Shown: positions 34,779 to 44,081, counted from the stretch's first letter. The stretch is 64,000 bases of DNA from Actinokineospora globicatena (GCF_024171945.1 NZ_JAMTCR010000005.1:186001-250000); one strand, 5' to 3'. Translations and numbers: made by a program. Notes: a model not told the origin generated them from the sequence alone.

Positions 34779-34892
34779 CGCTCGGGCCGGGGGGCCCTCG
34801 CATTGGACTCAGCGATGGGGTCGCTCGGGCCGGGGGGCCCTCGCATTGGACTCGGTGGTGGGTCGCTTGGGCCTGGGGGCCCTCGCATTGGG
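34779..34892. repeat. 42-bp tandem repeat (three units)
   Basis: Units start at 34779, 34822 and 34864 and share GGGGGCCCTCGCATTGG. The GGGGGCCC core resembles the second hairpin of the tRNA downstream element. Nothing else is seen in the gap 34664..34939. Confidence 0.8.
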
Positions 34893-34939
34893 TGTGGGGG
34901 CGGGGGTGTTGCCCAGGGCGACGGGTGTCGGGGTGGGGG

Positions 34940-35281
34940 TTAGGGGTGGAAGAACTTGTCTGCTTGGGCTAGGACTTCGTCCAGGTGGGACTCGTTGGTG
35001 AGTTTGGCGGAGAAGGACTTGTCGCCGTCCTTGAGCTCCAGGTCGACCACCACGGCCTTGCGGCGGGTGGTCAGGTAGGTCAGGACGGAGCGGATCAGGA
35101 CGGTGCCCGCGCCGCCGCTGCCCAGGGCGATGGTGAGGGCGTCGATGCCGACGCCCATGTCGCCCTCGCGGACGGGGGCGTTGCGCAGGCGGACCCGTCC
35201 GCGCAACTCGTCCTCGTCGCGCAGCCAGTTCGCCAGCTCGCGCAGGTCGTCGTCGGCACCCGTCAGTGCGGCCTCAGTCAC
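34940..35281 (-). CDS. EACC1-like (effector-associated constant component) protein
   Basis: A 113-residue protein resembling the EACC1 component of actinobacterial conflict/effector systems: LRELANWLRDEDELRGRVRLRN, then GMGVGIDALTIALGSGGAGTVLIRSVLTYL, then a strand-rich end. In characterised neighbourhoods such proteins sit beside caspase- or trypsin-like effector genes; here the neighbours are a tRNA and an XRE regulator, and no effector is visible. Leaderless GTG start at 35281 with TACACT 6 nt upstream. Assignment is from remembered family pattern. Confidence 0.6.
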   Translation of the reverse strand: MTEAALTGADDDLRELANWLRDEDELRGRVRLRNAPVREGDMGVGIDALTIALGSGGAGTVLIRSVLTYLTTRRKAVVVDLELKDGDKSFSAKLTNESHLDEVLAQADKFFHP

Positions 35282-35287
35282 CCGTCC

Positions 35288-35293
35288 AGTGTA
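35288..35293 (-). promoter_or_regulatory. Leaderless -10 element of the EACC1-like gene (TACACT)
   Basis: TACACT ends 6 nt before the GTG at 35281. It lies in the 21-bp gap to the upstream XRE gene, so the gene can be transcribed independently. Confidence 0.55.
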
Positions 35294-35302
35294 CGTAGGC
35301 GA

Positions 35303-35758
35303 TCACTCCGACAGGCCCCTGATGTGCGCGATGAGCTCGATGGTGTCCATCCCGCACAGCTCGGCCAACCGGTCGAGCGCCGAGACGTCCAGGTGCACCT
35401 CGTCCTGCTCGGCCAGCAGCTCCGCCGCCCACCGGCGCAGCGGCATCAGCTGCGGGCGGTCATCGGCCGCCGCGGCGTGCAGGTCCACCCGGACCCGGCC
35501 CAGCGGCGTGTCCGCGAACACCCGGTCGTGCACCCTGGCCATCAGGTCGTGCGGCAGCGCCTCGAGCGCCACGCAGATCTCCACGAACCGCACCACAGAG
35601 CACTGCCGGGTACCCAGCTCGTAGGTCGCCAGGGTCTGCAGCGAGATCTCGCTCTGCAGCCTGCCGTTGAGCTCCTTGCGGGTCCAGCCCCGCTGCTTGC
35701 GCAGCCTGCGGATCTCGTCGCCGAGCACCCGCTGGTAGGTCGCCGCTTCGATGCGCAA
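35303..35758 (-). CDS. XRE-family helix-turn-helix regulator
   Basis: A 151-residue DNA-binding protein: RVLGDEIRRLRKQRGWTRKELNGRL with LQTLATYELGTRQCSVVRFVEI forms the XRE HTH (residues 10-65). The C-terminal half (LMPLRRWAAELLAEQDEV; LDRLAELCGMDTIELIAHI) is helical and unassigned. The start is a TTG at 35758, supported by GAGGAGGGG about 6 nt upstream. Followed after 21 bp by the EACC1-like gene. Confidence 0.8.
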   Translation of the reverse strand: MRIEAATYQRVLGDEIRRLRKQRGWTRKELNGRLQSEISLQTLATYELGTRQCSVVRFVEICVALEALPHDLMARVHDRVFADTPLGRVRVDLHAAAADDRPQLMPLRRWAAELLAEQDEVHLDVSALDRLAELCGMDTIELIAHIRGLSE

Positions 35759-35878
35759 GTTCAGCCCCTCCTCGACCGGCGCCGTCCCAGACCGGCGCCT
35801 CCACCACAGGAAGTGACCAACCCCGTCACCCTGACGCGGGTTCGGCGAAGTTGCTCCGATCGAGTGAGGGCGAAAACC

Positions 35879-37861
35879 TCAGTTCACACACGGAGGTCCG
35901 GTCTGCACCGCGGCGCGGGCACCCAGGTCGAGCAACGGCGCACCCGCCAGCCGCTCCCCGGGGGTACTGGCAGTGGTGCTGAAGTCCTTGCCGATGATGA
36001 CGGTCACCTTGCCCTTGCCCAGGTTCGCGTCGGCCTCGCTGGTGGCCTTGCCGCCCAGCGCGTCGACCACCGCGGTGCCGCCCGACTCCTCGCCCTTGGC
36101 GTAGCGCACCACTGTCTTCGACCTGGCCGCGGCGTTGCCGGTCGGGGCGGTCGGGAAGCCCTGGCTCTCCAGGGTGTCGGCGACCTCGGCGGCCAGGCCG
36201 GTGCGGCCGGACCCGTTGAGCACGGTCACCGTCGGCTTGGTCGACGGCGCCTGCCCGGACGGCGCGCCACCGCTGGTCGGCGGTGGGGCCCCGCCCCCGG
36301 TCAGCAGCCCGGTGACGAACTGCCTGACCGCGGTCGGGTCGACCTGCACGGCCGAACCGTCGTTGGGGGTGTCCAGGTCGATGGTGACGATCGGGATCGT
36401 CTCGAAGCCCACGGAGCCGCCGGTCACCGAGATCATCTGCTGGGCGAACCGCATGATGTCCCAGTTCTTGTCCAGCACCACCGACTTGCCGATGGCGGTC
36501 TTGAGCTGGTCGAGCACCTGGGAACCGGGCGCCAGCACGTCGCCGGAGATCATCTTCTTGGCCATCGCGCTCATGAAGGTCTGCTGCCGGGTGATCCGGT
36601 CGATGTCGCCGTTGGGCAACCCGTGCCGCTGCCGGACGAACTGCAGCGCCTGCACCCCCTGCAGGGTCTGCACCCCGGCCGGGAAGTTCGCGCCGGACAG
36701 CGCGTCCTTGGTGGCCTTCTTCAGGCACACCTCGACGCCGCCGATGGCGTTGGTGATGTCGTAGAAGCCGAGCAGGTTGACCTCGGCGTAGTGATCGATG
36801 GTGGCGCCGGTGAGCTTGGTGATCGTGGCGATCAGGCTCTTGGCGCCCTCCTCGTTGGACCGGCGCTCGAGCTCCTTCTGCTCGGAGACGCCCTCCTTCT
36901 GCAGCCTGCCGCGCGCGGCCAGCTTCGCCCGGCCGTAGGCGGAGTTGATCTTGTGTTTGCCGTAGCCGGGGATGTCGACGTAGGAGTCGCGCGGGATCGA
37001 GACGCCGACCGCCTTGCCGCCGTCGTTCGGGATCCTGATCATGATCAGCGTGTCGGTGTTGATCTCGCCGTCGGACTTGCCGCCGTTGAGCATCGCCAGC
37101 TGCTCCTTCGACAGCGGGTTGCCCTGGGCGTCGGTGCGGCTGTCCATGCCGACCATCAGGATGTCCACCGCGCCGTCGGCGGGCTTCTCCCCGGTGTCCT
37201 CCACGACGTTGGCCGTGGTCACCCCGTCGGAGAACGAGTCGGTTACCCGCCAGTAGTAGCCGGTCGCGACCAGCACGACCGCCGAGAGCAGCGCGACCGC
37301 CGTGCGGCCGACGACCAACCCCGCGGCGGGCTTGCGCGGCGCGCGGGTGCTCTGCCTGGTCTTCGGCCGGATCCGCTCGGTCGGGGCGACCCCGGACACG
37401 CGCTTGCGCGGCTCGGACCCCTCACCGCGGCGCACCGGCTCCCGGGTGCGCACGGCGCCATCCCGGTCCCTGCTGGCACTGCTCCGGGGCGCGCTGTCCC
37501 GACTGCCGCTGTCTCGACCAGCACTGTCCCGGCGCGCGCGGTCCTCACCGCGTCCAGCCTCCGGGCGGGGTCGACGGGCACCGTCGGCACGGGGTGCGGC
37601 GGCACGGGGTGCGCGCTCGTCCCGGGCACCGCGCTCACGGGCCACGTCCTGGCGCGGCCGCTCCGGCCGTGACCTCGGCGCGTCCCGCTCGGCGCGGAAC
37701 CCGCGTTCGACGTCGCGGTCCTGGCCGTCGCGCGCCCTGGGTTGGTCGGCTCGCGGGTTGCCGGGCGGGGGGACGCGCCTGCCTGGGGCCGGGGCGCGCG
37801 GGGGCACGGGTCGTCCACCCGATCCCGCGCGATCGCCTGGCCTCGGTGGCCGGTACTCCAC
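35879..37861 (-). CDS. LytR-CpsA-Psr (LCP) family glycopolymer ligase with LytR_C domain
   Basis: A 660-residue wall-assembly enzyme. Residues 1-170 are a disordered, Arg/Pro/Asp-rich cytoplasmic region; a transmembrane helix (TAVALLSAVVLVATGYYW) follows near residues 184-206. The LCP domain shows DILMVGMDSRTDAQGN, TDTLIMIRIP, VSIPRDSYVDIPGYGKHKIN, GGVEVCLKK and QFVRQRHGLPNGDIDRITRQQ, with the conserved Asp/Arg residues for pyrophosphate binding. The C-terminal LytR_C domain (VTVLNGSGRTGLAAEVADTL) ends in a Cys-containing tail. Such enzymes attach arabinogalactan or teichoic-like polymers to peptidoglycan. GTG at 37861 follows GGAGGAGCGGGC. Confidence 0.92.
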   Translation of the reverse strand: MEYRPPRPGDRAGSGGRPVPPRAPAPGRRVPPPGNPRADQPRARDGQDRDVERGFRAERDAPRSRPERPRQDVARERGARDERAPRAAAPRADGARRPRPEAGRGEDRARRDSAGRDSGSRDSAPRSSASRDRDGAVRTREPVRRGEGSEPRKRVSGVAPTERIRPKTRQSTRAPRKPAAGLVVGRTAVALLSAVVLVATGYYWRVTDSFSDGVTTANVVEDTGEKPADGAVDILMVGMDSRTDAQGNPLSKEQLAMLNGGKSDGEINTDTLIMIRIPNDGGKAVGVSIPRDSYVDIPGYGKHKINSAYGRAKLAARGRLQKEGVSEQKELERRSNEEGAKSLIATITKLTGATIDHYAEVNLLGFYDITNAIGGVEVCLKKATKDALSGANFPAGVQTLQGVQALQFVRQRHGLPNGDIDRITRQQTFMSAMAKKMISGDVLAPGSQVLDQLKTAIGKSVVLDKNWDIMRFAQQMISVTGGSVGFETIPIVTIDLDTPNDGSAVQVDPTAVRQFVTGLLTGGGAPPPTSGGAPSGQAPSTKPTVTVLNGSGRTGLAAEVADTLESQGFPTAPTGNAAARSKTVVRYAKGEESGGTAVVDALGGKATSEADANLGKGKVTVIIGKDFSTTASTPGERLAGAPLLDLGARAAVQTGPPCVN

Positions 37862-38027
37862 GCCCGCTCCTCCCTGTCGGCTGACGCCGGTCGGCCCTGG
37901 GCGCGCTCGACCGCCGGTGCTAGTGAAGACGTGCGCGGGGTGTCCCAGGTTGTCCGTAGCGTGACATATCCGGGCGTCCCACCCGGCACGGCACGCGTCC
38001 CACTCCGCGCAGCACGCCCCTATCGAG

Positions 38028-40211
38028 TCATGCCCCGACCCGTCGCGCCGCGCGTGACCTGCGGTTGGCCCACGACACCACTCTGATCGCGAACACGGCG
38101 AGCGCGACCGCGATGGTCGCCCAGTACACCGCGGCCCCCGGGCGCAGCGCCGCACCCATCGGCGGCAGGCAGGCGACGGCGGTCACCAGCCACGGCCACG
38201 CCGTCGCGGTGCTGCCCACGCGCACCGCGTGCAGCAGGTACCAGCCGAGCAGCAGGTGGATGGCGCTGGTCATCGGGTCGACGGACAGGCCGAGCAGGAC
38301 CGGGCCGTGGTGGGCGCCGGTGAGCCCGCTCAGCGCGAACCCGATGATGCCCAGCGCCCCGTACCCGGTGCCCAGCGCGGCGGCGACCGGGTCCCACCGG
38401 CTCACCGGCAGGTCCCGCGGCGTGAGGGTGCCCGGACCGCCCCGGCCGCGCCGCTCGAACAGCAGGAACGCCAGCACGGTCGGCACGGCGAGCAGCACCA
38501 GCGCCAGCAGCGTGCGCGGCTGGCCCGCCCAGGTCAGCACGGTGCCGGGCAACCCGGTGCTCGACGCGGCGCCGATGATCCCGGCCAGCAGCAGCATCGC
38601 GCACAGGTACACCAGGTAGACCGTCATCGGCGCGGCGCGCACGCGGTGCACCGCTCTGGCCACGCCGCCGTGCGCGATCCCCCGCACCCGGTCGTGCCCG
38701 GGCGCCACCACCAGGCACACCTGGACCAGCCCGATCAGCAGCACGCCCAGGGCCGACGGCACGAAGCTGGCCGTCCCCGCCGGGACCGCGATCAGCGCTT
38801 TGTCGTGGCCGCCGACGGTGGTCAGCAGGACCAGGCACACCAGCGCGCAGGCGGCCACCACGGGCAGGGCGTGGCGTGGGAGGTGGTCGAACGAGCCGTC
38901 GGCGTAGTGCATCGACAGCTGCCCGAACAGCGCGGCGAGCACGATCCCCCCGGCGTACGCGGCGGTGGTGCCGGTGCCGAACAGCCCGAGCCCGGCGACC
39001 ACGAGGGCCTGGGCGACCGGGGTGCCGACGGGTGCCAGCCGGTGCAACCAGTGCATCGCCGGGGTCAGGCCGACCACCAGCAGATATAGGCCGAGCAACC
39101 ACAGCGGCTGGGTGATCAACCGGGTGAACGCGTCCACGGCGGCGTCGGAGGCGTCGAGCAGGTCGAGGGAGAGCGGCACCACCAGCCACGCGGTGACGAA
39201 CGCCAGCACCGGCCGGATCAGCCAGCACACCCGCCCGGCCACGTAGCCGCCGTAGCCGGACCCGTCGGCCAGCGCGGCCCGCCAGGCCAGCAGGTTGGAG
39301 TCGCCACCGGCGAAGAAGAACAGCGGCACCAGCTGCAACAGCCAGGTCAGCGGCCACAGCGCGCCGACGCGGGCGCCCAGCAGCGGCGCGAACGCCAGCG
39401 CCGACTCGGCCACCACGACCCCGGCCAGGCTCACCACCCGCAGCATCCCCAGGTACCCGGCGCGGTCCCTGGCCCGCTCACCGACCGGCGCGGCGCCACG
39501 CGGCACCCCGGTCCGGCGGCGGGCGAACGCGGGCACCCGCACGGCCAGTAGCAGCGCCACGACCAGCAGCGCCACCACCCAGGTGCCGATCGGCTCGGCC
39601 CGCGGCGGACCCCAGCGCTGGTGCCACGAGTTCGCCACCAGCCCGGCCGCGTAGAGGGACGCGACCAACTGGCAGGTCCCCGGCGCCCCGCGCGGGTTGA
39701 GCTCGCACTGCCGGTGCATGTCGGTGGCCAACCGGTCGTCGAGCGCCCGGCGCGGCCCAGGGCCCAGCGGCTGCCCCTTGGCCGAGGCGTACCGCAGCAG
39801 GTCGTAGCCCAAGTCGTGGGCCTTGCAGCCCGCGGAGAAGTCCCAGCGTGAGTTGTCCTCGCCCCACGGCGCCGAGCACCCGCCGTCGACGTGGACCGCG
39901 CGCCTGGTGCCGTCGGGGGCGGTCAGCCTGCCGGGCACGACCCCGGTCACCTGGGTGAAGTCGGCGGGCAGCAACGCGATCGGGTCTCGCCCGGACCTCG
40001 GGTCGAGCAGCGCGTCGACGGCGGCAGCGGCCTTGGCGACGTCACCGGTCGGCGGCGCGGTCGGCTCATTGGGCGCGCGCGACACCACGATGCCGTACCC
40101 GGCGGCCACCAGGACCACCAGCACGAGCCAGCCCACCCTGCCGCGCAGCCGCACCGGCGGCCGGTGCTCGGGCTGCTCGGTCCTCGGCGGTGCCGCGATG
40201 GTCGCCGTCAC
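38028..40211 (-). CDS. Membrane protein fusing a prokaryotic phospholipase A2 domain to an acyltransferase-like domain
   Basis: A 727-residue protein. A first helix (residues 26-44) places an extracytoplasmic domain (about 50-190) resembling prokaryotic/fungal phospholipase A2: Cys112, then DFSAGCKAHDLGYDLL with the His132-Asp133 dyad, and later CELNPRGAPGTC. About ten to eleven helices follow. The first of these (DRAGYLGMLRVVSLAGVVVAESALA; PLFFFAGGDSNLLAW) resemble acyltransferase family 3, but the His normally in the first motif is replaced by Glu. The final part (SVDPMTSAIHLLLGWYLLHA) resembles DUF4383. Function uncertain; perhaps lipid remodelling, with a lipase and an acyl carrier step in one polypeptide. 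GTG at 40211. Confidence 0.7.
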   Translation of the reverse strand: MTATIAAPPRTEQPEHRPPVRLRGRVGWLVLVVLVAAGYGIVVSRAPNEPTAPPTGDVAKAAAAVDALLDPRSGRDPIALLPADFTQVTGVVPGRLTAPDGTRRAVHVDGGCSAPWGEDNSRWDFSAGCKAHDLGYDLLRYASAKGQPLGPGPRRALDDRLATDMHRQCELNPRGAPGTCQLVASLYAAGLVANSWHQRWGPPRAEPIGTWVVALLVVALLLAVRVPAFARRRTGVPRGAAPVGERARDRAGYLGMLRVVSLAGVVVAESALAFAPLLGARVGALWPLTWLLQLVPLFFFAGGDSNLLAWRAALADGSGYGGYVAGRVCWLIRPVLAFVTAWLVVPLSLDLLDASDAAVDAFTRLITQPLWLLGLYLLVVGLTPAMHWLHRLAPVGTPVAQALVVAGLGLFGTGTTAAYAGGIVLAALFGQLSMHYADGSFDHLPRHALPVVAACALVCLVLLTTVGGHDKALIAVPAGTASFVPSALGVLLIGLVQVCLVVAPGHDRVRGIAHGGVARAVHRVRAAPMTVYLVYLCAMLLLAGIIGAASSTGLPGTVLTWAGQPRTLLALVLLAVPTVLAFLLFERRGRGGPGTLTPRDLPVSRWDPVAAALGTGYGALGIIGFALSGLTGAHHGPVLLGLSVDPMTSAIHLLLGWYLLHAVRVGSTATAWPWLVTAVACLPPMGAALRPGAAVYWATIAVALAVFAIRVVSWANRRSRAARRVGA

Positions 40212-40558
40212 GATGGCAGGTTCCCCACCCCGGGGAGGCTACCGCCGCCCGGGATGCGGGGAGGGCGGAAAGGCGCTAGGGGGTGAACCGGGACCGTGGC
40301 ACGGCGCACCCCCAGGACGCCGCGCCACGAAAGGTCCCCCCGCGGACCTCCGGTCCCCCGACTTCACACGCTACGGCCTGCCCTGGCATCCTGCCTGTAC
40401 CGCGCACTGCCGCGACCTGGACCGGCAACAGTGCCGCCGACCAGGGCGGATCCCGGTAGCGGATGCACTACGATGGGCAACCGGCAAGTCTTGTGCCCAT
40501 CCGGCGGCAACTCCGGCGGCAGTGCCCGCGGTGCGCGAGCGAGGCGAAAGGGACGCAG
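40212..40558. promoter_or_regulatory. Divergent intergenic region with inverted repeat
   Basis: 347 bp between the lipase fusion and the AfsR-type gene; no gene seen. GATGGGCA (40472..40479) and TGCCCATC (40494..40501) form an inverted repeat next to TACGAT (40469..40474), a candidate -10 for the regulator gene. Confidence 0.4.
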
Positions 40559-43500
40559 ATGGTCGACCCGTCCGGTGCCTTCGGTGATCTGCTCCGCTCG
40601 CACCGGACCCGGGTGGGTCTCACCCAGCAGCAGCTCGCCGAGCGCTCGGGGGTGAGCGTGCGGGCGCTGCGCTACATCGAGCGCGGCGAGGTCGGCATGC
40701 CGCGCGCGGACTCGCTGCGCAGGCTCGCCACCGCGCTCGGCGTCACCCCGGAGGCGCTCGCCGACGGCGCCGCCGCCCCGGCCAGGCCGCCGCGCAGCAC
40801 CCACCTCGTGCTCGGCGTGCTCGGCTCGTTCACCGTGGCCCAGGGCGAGAAGGAGGTCACCGTCGGGGCGCTCAAGCAGCGCATCCTGTTCGCCCTGCTC
40901 GCGCTGCACCCCAACCGGCCGGTCAGCCGCGAGGAGATCGTCGACGTGCTGTGGGGCGACGACCCGCCGGAGAGCAGCCTCGGGTTGATCCACACCTACG
41001 CGTCGCGGCTGCGCAGGGCGATGGTCGCCGCGGGCAAGCGCAACACCGGCGTGATCGCGGCGACCCCGGCGGGCTACAAGCTCAGCGTCCGGCCCGACCA
41101 GCTCGACACGCTGCGCTTCGAGGACCTGGTGCGCCGGGCCAGGCTGGTCCGCGGCACCGACCCCGACCAGGCCGCCGACCTGCTCGACGAGGCGCTGGCC
41201 TGCTGGCGCGGTCCGGTGCTGGCCGACCTGCCGACCCGGCTGCGCAAGCACCCCGCCGCGGTGGCGCTGACCGCCCGGCGCCGCGAGGTCGCGCTCACCC
41301 ACGCCGACGTCGCGCTGTCGCTGGGCAGGCACGCCAGGGTCGTGGCGGGCATCCGGTCGCTGGCGCACGAGGAGCCGCTGCACGAGGGCCTGCACGCGCG
41401 GCTGATGCTCGGCCTGGCCGGGACCGGCGAGCAGGCCGAGGCGCTGCGGGTGTTCGCCGACATCCGCACCCGGCTCGACGACGAGCTCGGCGTCGAGCCA
41501 GGCCTCGAGATCCAGGACGCCCACCTGCGGGTGCTGCGCGACCGCCCGCCGCCGCCCACCCTGCCCGAGCCGGTCGCCCAGCGGCCCCCGGCGCAGCTGC
41601 CCGCCGAGACCCCCGGGTTCGTCGGCCGGGCCCAGCCGCTGACCGACCTGGACGACCTGCTCGACCACGTCGAGGGCAGCCCCGGCGTCGCGATCGTCGC
41701 GCTCTCGGGCACCGCCGGGGTCGGCAAGACGGCCCTGGCGCTGCGCTGGGCGCACCGCGCGCGGGACCGGTTCGCCGACGGCCAGCTCAGCGTCAACCTG
41801 CACGGCTACGCCTCGGGAACCCCGTTGACCACCCAGGAGGTGCTGGTCCGGTTCCTGCACGCGCTGGGCGTCGCCCCCGAGCGGGTGCCGATCGACCCGG
41901 ACGAGGCCGCCGGCCTGTACCGGACGCTGCTGACCGGCAAGCGGGTGCTGGTGCTGCTGGACAACGCCGCGACCGCCGAGCAGGTGCGGCCGCTGCTGCC
42001 CGGCTCCTCGGGCTGCCTGGTCCTGGTGACCAGCCGCGACCGGCTCACCGGGCTGACCGCGCAGGACGGCGCGCACCAGGTGCCGCTCGACGTGCTCGAC
42101 CCGGCCGAGGCGGTCGACCTGCTCGGCAGGCTGGTCGGCGTCGGCCGGATGCGCCGCGAGCCGGACGCGGCCGCGGAGATGGCCGCCATCTGCGGGCACC
42201 TGCCGCTCGCGCTGCGCATCGCGGGCGCGAACCTGGCCATCCGGCCGCTGATCAGCATCGCCGACTACACCCGTGAGTTGCGCGAACGCGGCCGGATGTC
42301 CGGGCTGACGGTGGCGGGCGACGAGTCGGGCGCGGTCCGCGCGGCCTTCGACCTGTCCTACGAGAAGCTGGTCCCCGCCGCGCGCCGGTTGTTCCGGCTG
42401 CTCGGTGTGGTGCCCGGCGCGGACGTCGACGCCGAGGCCGCCGCGGAGCTCAGCGGGCTCGCGCTCAACGACGCGACCCGGCTGCTGCGGGTGCTCGACC
42501 ACGGCAACCTGATCCGCGAGCACGCCAGGGGCCGCTACACCTTCCACGACCTGTTGCGCGAGTACGCCTCCGGCCGCGCGGACGCGGAGGACGCCGAGAC
42601 CGACCGGGTCACCGCCGTGGTCGCGCTGTTCGACCACTACCTGCGCGAGATCGAGGCGCACAGCGCGGTGCTGTGGCGGGTCGGCGCGATGCCCGAGCAC
42701 GGCTCGGAGGACAAGGCCATCGCCTGGCTCGACGCCGAGCGCGCGAACCTGGTCGCCGCCGCCACCGCCGCGTCCGGGCTCGGCCTGCACCGGTACGCGT
42801 GGCGCTTCGCGGAGGCGCTGCGGCCGTACTTCTGGAACCGGGGCCACGGCGCCGACGGACTCGCGGTCGGCCACGCCGCTCTTGCCGCGGCCAGGGGCGC
42901 TAAGAACCTGGACGCAGAGGCCTCTGTGCACGACCTGCTCGGCTTGATCCACACCAACCTCAGTGACTACGTCGCCGCGATCGAGAGCCACCGATGGGCG
43001 CTAGAGCTGAGCCAGTCCACCGGCAACCGGATCGTGGAGGCGGCCGCACTGCACAACCTGGGCCGTGCGCACTCCCAACTCGGACAGCCCGCGCAGGCGT
43101 CGTCCTTCTATGAGCAGGCCTTGGACCTGAACCGCGTCATCGGTAACCGCTTCGGCGAGGCGGGCGCCTTGAACTACCTCGGCGGGACAGCGCTATCCCT
43201 GGGTCGACCGCAACAGGCCATCGAGCGGCACACCGAGGCGTTGGAGCTCAGTACCCGCATCGGCAACCGGCACGTCCAAGCCGCCGCGTGCCAAGGCCTC
43301 GGATTGGCTCTATGGGCGATGGGCGACCTACCGAAGGCCGCACAGCGCTACCGCGAAGGTATGGCCATCTGCCGCCGGTACGGCTACCGCCACGGCGAGG
43401 TCAGCATGCTCATCTGCCTGGCCGAGACCGGGTGCGACGCCGGTGACTACGCGACCTCGGCCGCCCAGGTCCGCAAGGCCATGGACGCGGGCAGGCAACT

Positions 43501-44038
43501 CGGCGAGCGCAGGCACGAGGTCAGCGGCCTGGACATCCTGGCCACCATCCAGCAGCGCACGGGGGAGTGGTCATCGGCGGCCACCCACTACACCCGCGCC
43601 CTCGGCCTGGCCCGCGAGATCCGCTTCGGCTTCGGCGAGGCCTCGGTCCTCACCGGCCTGTGCGCCCTCTACCGCCGCACCGGCGACCCGCGCTCAGCCA
43701 TCGAACACGGCAGCGGCGCCCTGGCCCTCATGCGCGACACCGGCATGCGGCTGCTGGAAGCCAGGGCCCTCACCGAGGTAGCCCACGCCCACCTCGACGG
43801 CGGCGACGCCGAACGCGCCACCGAACACGTCGAACGCGGCCTGGAAATCGCCCAACGCAGCGGCCAGCGCCTCGCCGAAGCCCGCGCCCGCCACGTCCGC
43901 GCCCTCGTCCGCCAACTGGACGGCGACCGCCCAGGCGCTGTCTCAGACTGGCGCGCCGCCCTCCCCGTCTTCGAACGCCTAGGCGTCCCCGAAGGCGCCC
44001 ACGTCCGCGCCCTCCTAGCCACCTTCAGCGCCGACTGA
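40559..44038 (+). CDS. AfsR/SARP-type regulator: XRE-HTH + OmpR-like wHTH + BTAD + NB-ARC + TPR
   Basis: A 1159-residue multidomain regulator. Order: XRE HTH (residues 6-60, VGLTQQQLAERSGVSVRALRYIE), OmpR-type winged helix (about 85-165, VTVGALKQRILFALLALHPNRPVSREEIVDVLWG), bacterial transcriptional activation domain (about 170-320), NB-ARC ATPase with Walker A GTAGVGKTAL near residue 384 and VLVLLDN as Walker B, then eight or more TPR units from about 780 (ALELSQSTGNRIVEAAALHNLG). Members activate secondary-metabolism genes; the ATPase/TPR part senses a signal. The ATG at 40559 follows GAAAGGGA; an upstream in-frame ATG at 40463 has no ribosome site. Confidence 0.9.
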   Translation: MVDPSGAFGDLLRSHRTRVGLTQQQLAERSGVSVRALRYIERGEVGMPRADSLRRLATALGVTPEALADGAAAPARPPRSTHLVLGVLGSFTVAQGEKEVTVGALKQRILFALLALHPNRPVSREEIVDVLWGDDPPESSLGLIHTYASRLRRAMVAAGKRNTGVIAATPAGYKLSVRPDQLDTLRFEDLVRRARLVRGTDPDQAADLLDEALACWRGPVLADLPTRLRKHPAAVALTARRREVALTHADVALSLGRHARVVAGIRSLAHEEPLHEGLHARLMLGLAGTGEQAEALRVFADIRTRLDDELGVEPGLEIQDAHLRVLRDRPPPPTLPEPVAQRPPAQLPAETPGFVGRAQPLTDLDDLLDHVEGSPGVAIVALSGTAGVGKTALALRWAHRARDRFADGQLSVNLHGYASGTPLTTQEVLVRFLHALGVAPERVPIDPDEAAGLYRTLLTGKRVLVLLDNAATAEQVRPLLPGSSGCLVLVTSRDRLTGLTAQDGAHQVPLDVLDPAEAVDLLGRLVGVGRMRREPDAAAEMAAICGHLPLALRIAGANLAIRPLISIADYTRELRERGRMSGLTVAGDESGAVRAAFDLSYEKLVPAARRLFRLLGVVPGADVDAEAAAELSGLALNDATRLLRVLDHGNLIREHARGRYTFHDLLREYASGRADAEDAETDRVTAVVALFDHYLREIEAHSAVLWRVGAMPEHGSEDKAIAWLDAERANLVAAATAASGLGLHRYAWRFAEALRPYFWNRGHGADGLAVGHAALAAARGAKNLDAEASVHDLLGLIHTNLSDYVAAIESHRWALELSQSTGNRIVEAAALHNLGRAHSQLGQPAQASSFYEQALDLNRVIGNRFGEAGALNYLGGTALSLGRPQQAIERHTEALELSTRIGNRHVQAAACQGLGLALWAMGDLPKAAQRYREGMAICRRYGYRHGEVSMLICLAETGCDAGDYATSAAQVRKAMDAGRQLGERRHEVSGLDILATIQQRTGEWSSAATHYTRALGLAREIRFGFGEASVLTGLCALYRRTGDPRSAIEHGSGALALMRDTGMRLLEARALTEVAHAHLDGGDAERATEHVERGLEIAQRSGQRLAEARARHVRALVRQLDGDRPGAVSDWRAALPVFERLGVPEGAHVRALLATFSAD

Positions 44039-44081
44039 CACCCACCCAACCTGCCAAGACGGGCGAAGACCCCACAACGTT

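Noticed and set aside
34985-37672. 895-codon open frame on the plus strand opposite the LCP, XRE and EACC1-like genes
   Set aside because: Spans three real minus-strand genes, has no domain signature and an amino-acid composition (Val/Gly/Arg/Leu/His-rich) typical of antisense frames in high-GC DNA.
40364-42991. 875-codon open frame antisense to the AfsR-type regulator
   Set aside because: No domain pattern; the plus-strand frame shows HTH, BTAD, NB-ARC and TPR motifs in the correct order.
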